Shown here one piece after another: positions 20,645 through 34,122 of a stretch of 64,000 nt of DNA. The notes below the pieces were generated by a model. The model was not told the origin of the DNA, searched no databases, and saw only the letters and a program-made list of their open reading frames with translations. Numbering within the stretch: the stretch's first letter is position 1; the number at the start of each line of letters is the position of its first letter. Source of the stretch: Charina bottae. Its lineage: Eukaryota > Chordata > Lepidosauria > Squamata > Charinaidae. The stretch covers positions 73,509,414 to 73,573,413 of the forward strand of contig JALMGJ010000002.1 of the NCBI GenBank assembly GCA_023362775.1. Reading direction: 5' to 3'. Made by a program: the position numbers and the translations under genes.

Positions 20645-21258
20645 AACAGATAGGTCTCCAGCTTCTGCTTGAATCCATATAACAAATTCAAGCTCACCAC
20701 CCCCTTTGACAATTAGTTCCCTTTTTTTAGAAAATCCTCACTCATCAGTAGCCACCAATGAAACAAAGTGACCCTGTAGTTCCTTAAAAACATGGTCCTA
20801 TGCACGCCTACTCAGGAGTAGATTTTATTGAATTTACTAGTTTTTACACCCACCTAAGTAGGCATAGGATTGGCAATTCTAAATATATCTTGGTCAATGC
20901 CTTGTTTATCTTCCCAGGGAATGATGGGAAGAAGATATGAAGAACTCTCTAGTACACAAACATCAAGTAGTGTTATTTCGCTTAGTGCCACTGGATTATC
21001 AGGTAAGGCTTATGTAGACTTGCTTGGTTCACTCATCGTTTAACCATGGTTTATTGAATATGCCACTATTGACCTGCACAGTACACTATGCCAAATTAAG
21101 CAAGCTGTGGTATAGCTTAGCCTGTTTAATGACATTTATTTATTTATTTATTTATTTATTTATCTATCAAAATTATATCACCGCCCATCTCCCTCCACCG
21201 GAGGGATTCTGGGCAGTTTACAACAAGATAAAAAAAACAAGAGACATAAAATATACAT

Positions 21259-21360
21259 ATAATACAATACAATACAATACAATACAATACAATACAATAC
21301 AATACAATACAATACAATACAATACAATACAATACAATACAATATAATATAATATAATAT
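21259..21360. repeat. (AATAC)n microsatellite
   Basis: About 17 pentamer units ending in ATAAT variants; it lies in the CR1 3' region and is probably an expanded tail. Confidence 0.9.
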
Positions 21361-21447
21361 AATATACCAGAGTTCAGAGTTCCCCATGTGGGGAGATGGG
21401 CGGTCATATAAATTAAACAAACAAATAAATAAATAAATATAATATAA
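21361..21447 (+). mobile_element. CR1-type terminus in + orientation
   Basis: CCAGAGTTCAGAGTTCCCCA, GGGGAGATGGGCGGTCATAT, then a CAAATAAATAAAT tail; opposite in direction to the surrounding CR1. Confidence 0.5.
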
Positions 21448-21950
21448 AAATACTAAATTATAAAACAAGATTAAAATCCAAGAGTAGTAAAAAGATCTAA
21501 ATCAATCCAATGTAGGAGAGGGGCTCTCTAAGGTATTAGCCATCCTCAAGAGTGACTACTTCTTCCTTGGCCCCAAGCAAGGTGGGAGAACCAAGTTTTC
21601 AGGTTCCTCCGGAAGGTCAGGAGTGAAGGGGCTAATCTCACCTCTGGGGGCAAGTTGTTCCACAGGGCGGGAGCTACTGCAGAGAAGGCACGCCTCCTGG
21701 ACCCCACCAGATGGAACTCTCTTGTAGATGGGGTCCATACCATGCCCTCTCTGCATGATTGGGTGGGACGGGTAGATGTATTGGGGATGAGGCGGTCCCT
21801 CAGGTAACCTGGCCCCATGCCATGTACGGCTTTAAAGGTGATAACCAACACCTTGAATTGGACCTGGAAGCACACTGGTACCCAATGCAGCTCACGTAAC
21901 AAAGGTGTTATGTGTGCCGATCTAGGGGCACCAACAATGGCCCGTGCAGC

Positions 21951-22614
21951 TGTGGGATAATGCTGGCTTATAGGGTTAAGGCGCAGAGTAAACAGACAGA
22001 GTGCAGTTTTTATGGCTAAAATGTTTACTTGTAATAAAGGCAATAAATGTATATACAGTTACATTATTGCAAAAAAGGAAAAACAAACTTACAAGCAGAG
22101 TTTCGTGTATTGTTTCCATTGACAGACATGAAGGGGCTCATGCCATGGCCTACACACACAGCCACGCATAGCTACGCACTTCCCAGTCTTCAGAAGTAGA
22201 ACACACACATGAACATGGCTAAAAGACCGGACAGAAGTCAAGAAGCATAGACCCATAGTTCACAGCTGAGATATACACTTGTTTCAGCTTTCTGATTGGT
22301 GGAACCTTAGGTCAGGGGGTCACAAAGCCTTTTCAGATTTACGAGGCCTAAAGCGTTCAGGATTGCACATAGTATAAACTGCTATGAGGTGGCGGTGTTG
22401 CATCTTAAGCAAGCATACTGTTTCTCCCCCCGAGACATTGCTAGGGCACTTGTTCCCATGGGAGAGTTTTTGGACTGAGACATAACATCATGTGGTGGTG
22501 ACAACCAGCTGCATCTGGTTATCAGTGAAGTTGTTTTGGGAAACAGAAAGTAAACTGTAAAGACGCTACAGAAAGTAAAGAAAACAATTTGCTACTCACG
22601 GAAAAACCCTGACA
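21951..22614. mobile_element. solo LTR, family A (664 bp), inside CR1
   Basis: TG...CA ends with inverted TGT/ACA tips; exact 5-bp duplication GCAGC at 21946-21950 and 22615-22619, interrupting CR1 coding sequence. Similar throughout to 40921-41517 read in reverse complement. No internal genes; transcription direction not settled. Confidence 0.8.
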
Positions 22615-23866
22615 GCAGCTGCATTCTGGACCAGCTGAAGCTTCCGGATACTCTTCAAGAGTAGCCCCATGTAGAGCGCATTGCAGTAATCTATATGGGA
22701 GATGACAAGGGCATGAGTGACTGTTCGAACGGCCTCCCGATCCAGGAACGGGCATAACTGGCGCACAACACAAAGTTGTGCAAAGGCCCTTCTGGCCATG
22801 ACTGCCACCTGCTGTTCGAGCAGAAGTCATGAGTCCAGAAGGACCCTCAGATTCCGCACCGGATCTTGGCAGTGCAACCCCATCCAGAACCAAAGATGAT
22901 AGTGTCCCAGACAGAGAAGAGCCATTATTCCACAGCCACTCCTTCTTACCAGGGTTCAGCTGAAGCCTGTTGGACCCCATCCAGGCCCCTACAGCCCCCA
23001 GGCACTGAGAAAGGGCAGTCACAGCATCACTTACCTCACCCGGGACAGAGATGTATAACTGAGTATCATCAGCATATTGATGATATCTTATCCCATGGTG
23101 GCAGATGATCTCACCCAGTGGTTTCATGTAGATGTTAAACAGGAGTGGGGAAAGAACCGAACCCTGCAGCACCCCACAAAGGAGGGGTCAAGGGTCAGAT
23201 CTCCCACTCCCTATCACCACTGATTGGGACCAGCTCTGGAGGAAGGAGGTGAATCAGTGCAAAACCATGCTGCCCACCCCCAACTCCCTGAGCCGACCCA
23301 AAAGGATACTATGGTCAATGGTATCGAAAGCTGCTGAGAGGTCAAGAAGAGCTAGGATGGATGCACTGCCTCCATCCCGCTCCTGCCAGAGATCATCTAT
23401 AAGTGCGACCAATGCTGTTTCTGTCCCATGTCCGGGCCTGAAACCTGACTGAAAGGGGTCTAGATAATCTGTTTCATCCAGAAACGTCTGGAGCTGCAAC
23501 GCCACCACTTTCTCAACCACCTTCCCCATAAAGGGAAGGTGGGAGACTGGACGAAAGTTGTCCAGTACCATAGGGTCCAGCGATGGTTTCTTGAGGAGGG
23601 GGTGCACCAATGCCTCCTTAAAGGCAGTTGGAAACACCCCCTCTCTCAAGGATGCATTGACCATCGCCTGGACCCAACCACATGTCACCCACCCTAGCTG
23701 CTTTCACCAGCCAGGAGAGGCATGGATCTAGATGACAAGTGGTGGCATTTGCTGTCCGAAGGATCCTGTCCACTTCCTCAGGTCGAACAGAATCAAACCG
23801 TTCCCAGATAACTGGGTAAGTACGTTCCCCCGGTATCTCCCCAGATTCTGTCTCACACCTGGAGTC

Positions 23867-23911
<45 letters not shown>
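23867..23911. repeat. (AAT)n microsatellite
   Basis: About 15 AAT units at the 5' edge of the CR1 copy. Confidence 0.9.
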
Positions 23912-25294
23912 TCATTAAACTTGTATGATGTATTGCCTTCCTCAGGAAGAGCCTTAATATGAACTGATACAAAAGCTTTGATCATCCATATTAAGCCCTT
24001 ATATTTGTAATCCCCATTCTGTTTTTAATTACACTGTCCTTCTTTTCAACTCCGGTGCTCTTTATTACAGGTGTCATTAATTCTGCCCTAAAGCAGAAAC
24101 ACTTGATTCCAGTAGGGTCATACCAGGAAGAGAGAAAATGAGGCATTTACCTCCTGTGGCGGTAAGGAGCTGCTAATGATGCCCTGCTTGTCTTCTTGCT
24201 CCAGTCAGCCACCCAGTCCTCCTTCCTCGTCCATTTAGCCACCTTCCCCGCACATCTTAGACAGGGCTGCTCTAATGAGGTTTCTCAAGGGAGAAATATG
24301 GAGAGATCAAATATCGCCTTTGATATCTCCCCCAGCCCAAATGCTCTACAGAACTGTAATGAAGACTTTCAAAATGTCACAGCAGCAGGCTATTAAACAC
24401 TGTAATAGAACTGCCATATTCCTTGCCTCCTCCTGCTTCCCGGTCCCTTCCCGATATCAAAACAACACCATTCAGTTTTCATTTCTGTATTTTGACCTTT
24501 GTCAAACTGAGTCGAAAACATAAGAAAGCCGATAAACTGAGCCTAAACATGGCAATTTGGAAAGCCAGATAAGGAAAACATTTTCCTCCCCCACCCCCCA
24601 CCCCTACCGCCCCAAAGCAATGCTTTTGAACATTCAGAAGCTCAGGAAGGCAAACAGAACCGTGAATGTCAAAGGAAACTGCAGACTGGCATAATAAGAT
24701 GATTATCCTATAGGGAGAGTATGGTCAGGTAGGGGGACAATGGAAGAAGTTGCTGAGGAAACACAACACAGGAACTGATGCTTTCTTCTTGTGTAAATCT
24801 CTAAGACCAAAGACCAAAGAAGGATAAAAATAGAAGTTGCCAAGTAAAATCGCACCAGCAACATTTCCGTTAAAGCCAGGCTGGGAAACGTCTCAGCATC
24901 CCTCATCAGGGGCTCCACTGCCTGAATTTCTGAGAGTCATCCTTTAGCAACATCTGGAGAGCCACAAGGTCTCAGCTCTGAATTAAGACCAACCTAATCC
25001 AACCTGACAAGATTTCTAGATGTAATTAAGGATGGGGGAGAAATTCACTGAGTTCAATACTTTGCGCTTCCAGAAGTAATTTATAAACTAATACATAATT
25101 ATATTTCAATAATTCCCCCCCTCCCCCTTCCCCAAACAACAGGATTTTATCAGCAAAGAGTAGTGGATTGTATCCCTTTTGGGATAAGGGGGTTGCGTAA
25201 TTTAAAGTAGTGTGAATTCCTCTGACTTAAAGAACTGCACAAGTTAGAGCTATGTCCACCTCTGTCCTTCTGATTATATAAGCTCATCCGAATA
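23912..25294. other. intergenic, nothing recognised
   Basis: No exon-like open frame with good splice sites and no repeat I can name on either strand. Confidence 0.4.
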
Positions 25295-25302
25295 CCCTAG
25301 AT

Positions 25303-25573
25303 CAGGGCTTTCCAAAGTTTTCCCGTGGCGACACACCAACCGCCGTTAGTGTGTCGCCGCGGGAAAACCTGGAAGTGCCGCTGTTGCGGCAGCGCACAAA
25401 AACCTGGAAGCGCTGCTGCCGTTTTCGGGTTTTTGCACGCTGCCGTTGGTGTGTCGCCACGGGAAAACCCGGAAGCGCTGATGATGATCAGCGCTTCCGG
25501 GTTGTGTGGAAACACACCAGACTGTGTGTGGCAACACACGTTTGTGTTGCGACACACAGTTTGGAAAGCTCTG
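25303..25573. mobile_element. hAT element, 8-bp duplication CCCTAGAT
   Basis: Ends CAGGGCTTTCCAAAG and TTTGGAAAGCTCTG; flanks CCCTAGAT at 25295-25302 and 25574-25581. Interior has repeated GTGTCGCC and GGAAAACC motifs and a palindrome around TGATGATCA. Confidence 0.9.
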
Positions 25574-25581
25574 CCCTAGAT

Positions 25582-27596
25582 AAGCACTGGGATATGAATG
25601 TCAATAAAGGAATAGGCGTTTCCTTCCATTACATATAATTTTTTTCTTCATTTAGTTTTTTGGGCATTTGGTCCTACATTCCATTACTATTCCCACCAGG
25701 GGGTGCACAAACCCTTTCTTGCTTTAGCTCATGGGACACCTATTTAACTATAAAGCACTGTTTCCTTTTTATTTTGATTTACTTAATAGAACAAACCAGT
25801 ATTGCTGAGTTTTAACCATTTTAAGGTTCTCCTGAGACTTATTTTTGGCCTACAGGAGGGTGTCCCGAAGTTATACTTTCTACTGCTCTGGTGGCGATGG
25901 GCTGGCCAAGCCCAGGCTGATGGCCATCTTTTCAAACTGAGCAAATGCAGAAATTAGATAGGAAAAAATGAGGGTTCTGTACTTCATGCCTGACTCAGGA
26001 CAAATTCCCATTTTATCCAGTGAAATCATTTCCTTGTGACTCGACTGGGAATATTCACGGATAATGGTTTGCAGAAAAACGGTCAACAATGAAATGATTT
26101 CCCCAACATGGCTTCATTCCACTGAGCAGAAGAAGCCAGAAAGAATCAATTGCTTCTTCCACCAGAACGCTCAACTCCTGGCCCTCAACAAAACCCATTC
26201 AGATTTAAAGTAAAGGCAATCCTTCCCCTGTGGTTTTTCTCTGCCTGACTTCCATGGCCTGCTTGCTTTGTTTCTTCTCATAACTCCATGGTTGCGGTAG
26301 TTTTTCCATTTTCTTCGATGCCATGCCACGCCGAAAACGTCACTTTCTATCTGCCTTTGGCTTTACCTACCCCCCAAAACTCGGCCCTGGCTAGCTTAGT
26401 GGCTAGGCTAGCGTGCTTTGCAGGTTGGCTGAGAGCCAATAAGATGCTTAACTAGCTTATTAAATTCACTTTTTTTTTTCTGAGTTCAACACTACATTCA
26501 ACCACACACCGACCAAATGGACTGAGTTTGCTCAATGTGGCTAGATCACAAGAACCCACAGTAAGTTGTCCCATTGAGTCTTTAGCTGGCCTGGTTCAGC
26601 ACGGGGGGTGGACAAAGTAAGAATCAGGGGAACTCCTTACTAGCTGCAGCGTGAACATAAAACATATTCTATAAAAGTAGAAAAATTACTGAAGAGTAAA
26701 TTCTGTTACAAAAGATAAGCATATATAAAATGTCTAAATTAAATATAGCCCCCCAAATCTTGAATAGTAAATTGCTCTAACTGAAATATTGTTCTCTGGT
26801 AAAGGTTCTGTCTCCTTGTCTGTGGGTGGCAATAGAACATAGAGTGAAGGAGATGAAAAGCGGTTTGAAAATGCCAAAGGAATGTGACACTGAGTAAGCC
26901 AGATGCATTTCAAGGACTTCCTTAGTTGCCTCAAATCTTGACTCCTTGCCAAAATGCAATACTGTCAGTAACATACATGCAAATGTGGACTTCCAGGGGA
27001 GGTATGATCTGAGCCTATGTGGGAACTGTTTCCCTTCAAATAAATTCCCCTTCATTGATACCACTGGCAGCAGGGGCATTAGCCATTGGGAGGGAGGTAA
27101 AAAAATGTCAAGATGATGCCTGTAATCATGCAATCAATCCAGCCATCTTGACTTTCTTTGACACACCTCCCCCATGGAAGCCCTTGTTTTCCCAATTTGT
27201 TTTCATCTTTCCGATATGACTTTTCAGTTGGAGGGAGGCAGACAATCCAGAGTGAAATGAAGACCAATCAAGCCATCTTGTTGTTGTTACAATATCAAGA
27301 TTCATACTTACATACATATGAATCAATATTCACTGTCTTTCCTCTCTTGCAGCATAAGCCCAGCTTTTATTCACATTTGAATTGCATATGGCAAACATCC
27401 AGGAATGTCTTCAAATGGATCGTTTCTAATGTTACGAACCAAAAGGAACTGTGCAGGTATTCCTTTTTTCCCTTCCCCTCAAGACGGAAGCTGAAAAAAG
27501 CCTGGGGGATTAACAAATGCCAAACAATATAACTATATTTCTTGTAAAGTTCTTGAAGGACACAGGGCATTCACATCATAAAAGCCTCACCTAGAG
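25582..27596. other. intergenic, nothing recognised
   Basis: Several short open frames without family resemblance or paired splice signals; no repeat named. Confidence 0.4.
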
Positions 27597-27680
27597 CAGT
27601 GTTTCTCAACCTCAGCAACTTTAAGATGTGTGGACATCAACTCCCAGAATTCCCCAGCCAACATGGCTGAAATAAAAGGT
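27597..27680. mobile_element. hAT MITE left-half fragment
   Basis: CAGTGTTTCTCAACCTCAGC through AATTCCCCAGCCAACATGGC; matches the left half of 1724-1858, right half absent. Confidence 0.65.
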
Positions 27681-28741
27681 TGTACATCTGAACAATACAC
27701 AATGAACACTTTTCTGCAGGTGATACAGTGAAAATTATTACACTGGGATTATATGATTTTATTCACATACATGTTTTTGGAACATGGGTCTTTAGGATCA
27801 TTATGGGATGTTATTTGCTTATTTCTATGTAAATCTTCTGAAATTGACAATGGATAGTAATGAACTACTCATTGTAAATGTTTCTTACTGTGCTAAGATT
27901 TACAGATCTACATTCCAAAATAAATGGGAGTAAATGCCTTGAGCAAATCCACAAGCACATCCACAAATATACTTAGAGTACTGCCCTGTTTGGAGCACGG
28001 TCAAGAAGTGCCAGGGCAAGCCAAAGTATAATTTAAAAAAAGAAAGAAAATATAGTTTCAGAGTTAAACCCAAAACTTTTCTTTTATGATTCATGAAATG
28101 GCATGCATCAGATGGGCTTGTGGTATGCATGTGGGTGGAGGCAGGCTGTGTTTTAAGCTTGGCAATTGGGCCCTGCTTCCAGTAGATTTGGAGGACATGA
28201 AATGGTTGCTGCTCCCTTTTCTGGAGTAGAATAAAGAACATTCTCTGAAGCAAGATGTTTCCCTTAACAGTTATCTCCTCATTATGTCCCTTCATGAGTT
28301 AACAGCTCAGACAAGACCGTTTGGTTCCCTTAAATATAAAATCCCCACCACACAGCGTAGAGCTAGTCTCCAGCTGAAATACTACGTTTGCCAAAGTTGG
28401 ATGATACCTTTCTTAGGAGCCACTAAAGACTACAAAATAACACACATGCATAAAATTCTCAGGAACTCTTCATCAGGCAGGATATTTCTTCAAGTAGAGG
28501 ATGGGGTGGAAAACATGCAAGTTAACTTGAACACAAGGCAATATGAGTTGAACCAGGCGATGGCTCAGTCAAGCCCAGCATCCTGTTTCCATAGTGGATA
28601 ACCAGAAGCAGGATATGTAAGTAGTAGCTCTCTCCTCCCAAAGTTTATGATCAGCATCTGGTATTTAGAGGTGGACTATCTCTGAACTTGAAAGTTCTAT
28701 ATAACCATCATAACTAATAACCATTGACTGATGCCATTGAT

Positions 28742-29072
28742 TTATTTATTTCGCATGGCATTTTTTTTCTTCCTGGGAAATCTCTTGTGCGGTCCAGCAG
28801 CCGGCTGTGTAGACTATTTAATGGTGACAAGTCACGTTGCCCGGGGTGCACCACGGGGGGCTAGTCTACATTGCACCTGCTGTTTCCTTCCCGCCGGAGC
28901 GGTACCTATTTATCTACTTGCATTTGCATGCTTTCGAATTGCTATGTTGGCAAGAGCTAGGGTGAGTGCGGGAGCTCACTCCGTCACGCAGCGCTCGGGT
29001 TTCAAACCGCTGAACTTGCAACCCTCCAGCCGACAAGCCTGGCGTCTTAACCACTGAGCCACCAAGCCCCCT
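28742..29072 (-). mobile_element. Sauria-type SINE, variant 3' half
   Basis: tRNA-like head at the right end (GCGTCTTAACCACTGAGCCA on +) and the conserved CTATTTATCTACTTGCATTT block; the distal part differs from the other copies. Flanked by ATGCCATTGAT (28731-28741) and ATGTCATTGAT (29073-29083). Confidence 0.8.
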
Positions 29073-31500
29073 ATGTCATTGATGGAAACTATACAGAAGG
29101 TATGAAGAACAGGGAATTGAAGCCTTTTTCATGTTTATACTTCCACATACATCTTTTAAAAATAAAATATTTTATGTATGTCATTAGTAAAGAGATCAGT
29201 AGAATCCTCATGCTCTACTTCCTGGGAAGATTGAGGCTGGAGGAAAATGGTAAAGGTATCAGCAAGATTCTTATAACTATTTCTAATAGATGGAAAAGTA
29301 AAGATTTGGAAGAAAAGACTGCATGGTTGAGAGGAGAAGACAGATTGGGGTGGAGATATAGTCTTCATTGATATCCAAAAAGTCCTCCAAGGGACCCATC
29401 CCTTCTATTGCAACTTTAAAAAAGAGAAGCTGCACCTTCAGCAGAAGCCTGACTAGAACCCATCACCTAGAAGGCCTGATGAAATTCCATCTGGAAGCTT
29501 ACAGATTTTCTCTTCATCCTACATGGTTCTGTAGGATGGCTCTGAAGGATTGGAATGACTCATCCTTTTATGCAAGCAGAATTGGTTCCAAATTACCTGA
29601 CCTAATTTACCACCACTTAACTGTAGAAGAATCACTAGCTGTGATGAAGGAGCCATGGAGGTCAGGGATAAAGAGACAGTGTGAGTAGGTGATGAGCCAG
29701 AACGCAGTTGCTCTCAGGGCAGAAATATCAGGCCAAGAAACAACTGCCACTTGGCCTCAGGGCCATGAAGCACAAGAGTCCACCGAAATTTGGGAAATTT
29801 GGGAAAGGTGGGATGAAGAAATATCAGATTTAAACAGCCATGAGGGAAGTGCAGTCTCACAGGGACAAAGGGTGTTCAACTATTTGATGTGGCTTCATTC
29901 TAATCTGCAGTCAAGATTCTTATCCCACTGTGCCATGTCCTGTGTCTTCTGCCAAGTCCGAGCCTAGAAGCCAAATTAAGCTGTGTAGAGTTGGGTGACT
30001 GAGATTTGCTGCCAAATCCTGGTCCTGCAAGTGTGACAGGAGGTGCATTTACATTGACAAGTTAGGGTAGTTCATCATGTCATCAATGCACCCTTAGGAA
30101 TACTTAACTTCCCAAGCTCCTAAAGTGGACTCTGAGTCAAACACAGGAGAAGTGCAGAAAAGAGTGAGTTAAAGAAAAATGAAAAGACCAAATCTGGAAC
30201 AACAAGTGGAGTTTCAGCCCAACAACCAGCACATGTTGAATCACCAGAATAGGCAGTGGCTTTACCCAGAGCAGAAAAAGCATCCACAGCGTATCAAATT
30301 GTGCACTGAGACTGTCATCCTTTATTCCTCTGCAGTGCCTTGGACAACATTCTATGTGTAATAAATCACACAAGTAAAATATATTTTACATTACTATCAT
30401 GTTTCACTCAACTCATAACACGAGACCTATGACACTAGACAAAAGCATTCACCTTTAGTTAAAAAGGAGCCACTTTTCAGATACATTAGCACAGATAAAT
30501 TTATGGCCTGTTCATTACATTTATCTTGTGGAGTTCTGCTTTATAATATTTTGTTCTATTCCAGCAATCTCAGTAGAGCACTGAGTCATGGGATCTCTTC
30601 AAGTAAAAACTAATAAAAGAAAAAGAAAAATTATAATTTGAAAGCCAGGTTTCAAATCAAATAGAGAGAAAAGCTAGAGAATACAAGCATATATGGAACA
30701 GTGGTAATATAAACTGATGGCTGCAATGCCATTTTTCCTGGCTCCAGGAAGCACCTTCCGAGTGTGAGATTCTCAGCTTTCCTGCAAATATGTGTGCTCT
30801 AAGTGTGGAGACAGCTTTGCTAAGCATACCTGTCTGGTGCATTCTTCAAAGCACAAGCACCCACAAGGCAAACATAAATGCTTGTTTGTTTTAACTCTCA
30901 CATTCTGTTGTGTATAAGTGGCAACAACAAGGCTTTTGTTCCCCTTTCTCGAACAAAGCAGCTGGGATCCATGGAGGGCCATCAGTTCGGAACAAAGGGC
31001 GTCTCATCTCTTCTCCGGAGCAGGGAAAGGCAGATCTGAAAATCACTCTCTGGCTCACCCACGGTTCACCCCACAGCTTGCTCAGGCTTTCACCTTGACC
31101 TCTGATGCTCACAGAGTAGAGCTCACAGTAGCTCATGGATCATTCTTCAGTTCCCTCTGAGCCTGCTCAGAGCATCGTACAGGGAGCCGTCTGAGGACTT
31201 TCACCTATAATCTTTTAATTTTCATCTCACAAAGTAGTGGCATTCTATCTTCTTCACAGTAGAAATAGTGAAAATCAAAGGCCATGTCCAACTTGATCAC
31301 TTTTATTAGGCATCTTTTAAATGTTCCTATGACATGAGGCTGACCATTCATATCTATGAACAAATCCAAAGAGCCTGAAATAATGTGAACAGCTTTGTGG
31401 CTTCAACTAGTTCTGCCAATTCTAACCCTTCAGTCTCACCCCTGACTTCTTCGCCCACCCCTCAGTCCTCTTTTGGCTCTGATGGGAACTGAACCCTGGA
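29073..31500. other. intergenic, no gene supported
   Basis: Two successive + frames (29368-29688, 29689-29967) are open for 600 bp but resemble no family and lack convincing splice sites. Confidence 0.35.
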
Positions 31501-31507
31501 TGCCCCA

Positions 31508-31673
31508 AACCCTTTCCTTTCCTTTCCTTTCCTTTCCTTTCCTTTCCTTTCCTTTCCTTTCCTTTCCTTTCCTTTCCTTTCCTTTCCTTTCCTTTCCTTT
31601 CCTTTCCTTCCCTTTCCTTTCCTTCCCTTCCCTTCCCTTCCCTTCCCTTCCCTTCCCTTCCCTTCTTTCCTTT
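31508..31673. repeat. (CCTTT)n to (CCTTC)n polypyrimidine tract
   Basis: About 165 bp with no purine on the + strand, changing from TTTCC to CTTCC pentamers towards the right. Confidence 0.95.
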
Positions 31674-31901
31674 CCAAATGATTGTCTAGTCAACTTGCAG
31701 GACACCCCCCCTGACATTGACTAGGTATCCCCAGTTTCATGAAGACAATGGAAACTGCAACTGAAAAACTCATTTCTTGGAGTTGCTGTGCATATTTTTT
31801 GTTTATTCATTTCTTTGTCTCTTCATGCAGTCAACCTAACAAGAAAGATATATAAAAAACTCTCATTGTTGCCCCTTGGTATTGGAAAGGTTGACCTAGA
31901 G

Positions 31902-32161
31902 CAGGGCTTTCCAAAGTTTTTCCCGTGGCGACACACCAACCGGCGTTGGTGTGTCGCCGCGGGAAAACCGGAAGTGCGGCAGCGCGCAAAAACCCGGAAG
32001 CGCTGCTGCTGCTTTCGGGTTTTGCGCGCTGCAGTTGGTGTGTCGCCGCGGGAAAACCCGGAAGCGCTGATGATGATCAGCGCTTCCGGGTTGTGTGGCG
32101 ACACACCAGACTGTGTGTGGCGACACACTTTTGTATCGTGACACACAGTTTGGAAAGGTTG
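31902..32161. mobile_element. hAT element, 8-bp duplication ACCTAGAG
   Basis: Same family as 25303-25573. Flanked by ACCTAGAG at 31894-31901 and 32162-32169. Its right end reads GGAAAGGTTG where the family has GGAAAGCTCTG. Confidence 0.85.
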
Positions 32162-32169
32162 ACCTAGAG

Positions 32170-33579
32170 AATGCTGAGTCCTAAATCTGATTAGACTATC
32201 TCTGGCTTAAGGCACCTAATTAAAGTATAAAGGACTTGGCTCTTGTAGCTTGCATGGTGGAGAACGTTTTCCCCAGTAGTCTCTTCCCATCACCCCCAGA
32301 AAGCCCTGGCTCTTTGCCTCATCCCCTTTTAACACTGTGGTTGTGGCTGCCATCTTGACTGTTTTGACCCCCCGTGGACACCTCTAATTGCAATGTGTCC
32401 AAAAGTGCTGCTGCTTTTTCCTTTAACATGTCTTTGCATCCCTCCGTTTCCTCATCTGACACGGAAGACGTCTGCTGCGGTGGCTCCTGTGAGTTTTAAT
32501 GGGAATTTGGGGAAGTCAGGAAAGCTGTATGCCATTATAGATCAGATAATATGACACAAAGCAGGATTCTCTCATCATGCTTTGGCCAAAGGTAATAATT
32601 TTTATTTATTTATATTGCTGTCGACTCGCCAAGTAACTCTAGGCAGCTAACAGAGGATGAAAATCATAAAAAAAGAATTATTAAAAGAAAAATACAGATA
32701 TGACATCAGGGACAATAACTCACATACCGCTTCTAACCAGGCTCATGTAGCATCCTTGCCCTGGAATGATATAATGATATAACTACACCCTATACACGGG
32801 AATTTCACCTACATTTCATTCTCTTTTGAGAAAAGTGGAAAATAGTTTCAGATGGAAAATGGCTAAAAGAAAGAAGAAGAATCAGAAGAATTTTTCAGCT
32901 GCTTCCCAGGATTCAGGCAGTGGTCATTTGAAGACCCAGTGTAATGCCAGGAACATAAATGGGCATCTTCTACTATGGAGCTATGCAATCACTTTCTTCT
33001 GTAATTTTCTGTATTCATTATAGATTTGCAGCCCTTGGGTTTTTCAGAATATTCATATTGGCATAAGTAGGCAACATGCCATAAGTGGGCAACAGCTCTT
33101 AACAAACTATACCTTCCAGTATGGCCAATGCCAAGGAATGCCGGGAGCTGTAGTTAAGGAACATTGTGTGTGCCACAAGCTGCCACATCTGATAGAAGTT
33201 GATTCATGTGACCGCAAAGAAACCATTTTCTTGTTTATCTGAATTAGCTGGCTTGCTTGCTTGCTTGCTTGCTAAAATCAAGGAGTTACCACAAAGGATA
33301 CCACTACAGCCTCTATGAAAAAACAACCCCTATAAGAGCAGTAACCCCATTATGAAGGGGCTCCAAATCAACCCAAATATATGTGACGTTGTGCCCACAG
33401 CTTTGATACAACTTCCCGGATTCCCAGGCAGCATGGCCATTCCAAGGACATGCAGTTCCTACATACCTGGACCACCTCAAATTGAGGACAGTTGATGCTA
33501 GGAATGTAAGGATTATGAATAAGTAAATTGTACATATTCATTCTAATTTGCAGAAAGATGTGATTAACCACGTTGTCCT
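32170..33579. other. intergenic, mostly unrecognised
   Basis: Contains a (TTGC)n run near 33250-33273 and a likely LINE tail at about 32600-32680; no exon recognised. Confidence 0.4.
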
Positions 33580-33709
33580 TGAAAAGGGGCCATGAAGGTT
33601 CTGAACAGGCTTTCAAGATTCTGTTAATATAACCAGCAACAATAAAGCACCATTCCTGGAATCCCTGCCATATCTGTTTCTTGACCTGGACTACCTCACA
33701 GGGCTGACA
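33580..33709 (+). mobile_element. LTR family B, 3' end fragment
   Basis: TTTCAAGATTCTGTTAATAT, CAATAAAGCACC and CAGGGCTGACA align with the ends of the LTRs at 20381 and 43658. The 5' boundary and duplication were not found. Confidence 0.5.
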
Positions 33710-34122
33710 ATCACTTTCTGTTCACTTAGGGATGCAGTGAAACATACAATTCAACCAGGGGCCCTTAACTTTTGCATAAAATATAAGTGTGTGTACAGTA
33801 CGTGTACGTGTACGTGTGTGTATGACAGTGAATCTATTGTACAGACAATACTGCACATAACAAAGAGTGCAAGGCTAACAGAAATTGCAAATAGAGGCAA
33901 TGAGATAGAGTTGGATCCACATTTGGTCAAATTTAAAGCAGATTCGCTGAAATCAATGAAACTGTAACCATGATTCATCTGGGCCTCGCTGATTTAAATA
34001 CCGTAGGTTGACTCTAAGTATGATTAAATCTGGATCCAATTCATACAGGGTTTCTGATTAAATATCACAACAAGCACTCATACAGCAACACTGTGGAAGT
34101 TTTTTCCCTTTTCAGCCAGTAT

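Larger units (their letters stand above)
21126..23866 (-). mobile_element. CR1 LINE with broken reverse transcriptase, interrupted by a solo LTR
   Basis: RT blocks on the - strand: VLDNFRPVSHLPFMGKVVEK, ALLDLSAAFDTIDHSILL, GSVLSPLLFNIYMKPLGEII and YADDTQLYISVPGE, then the CR1 C-terminal block LLRELHWVPVCFQVQFKVLV at 21546-21950. Frames are broken by stops and shifts. The 3' end holds the CR1 terminus near 21126-21225 and an (AATAC)n run. Split by the LTR at 21951-22614. Confidence 0.88.

Noticed and set aside
25880..26089. 69-codon - strand frame with a hydrophobic segment
   Set aside because: Too short, no family match, no paired splice signals.
29368..29967. Two + frames in succession, about 200 codons in all, one stop between
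   Set aside because: No family recognised, no convincing splice sites, unremarkable composition. A retained old gene or repeat cannot be excluded, but nothing supports it.
31436..31724. Low-complexity frames in the CCTTT tract
   Set aside because: Pure pentamer repeat translated in all frames; no coding signal.
32980..33720. CAATCACTTTCT at about 32986 and 33708 as a target duplication for an LTR
   Set aside because: The left copy is not followed by a TG terminus and the spacing does not match either LTR family; probably coincidence.
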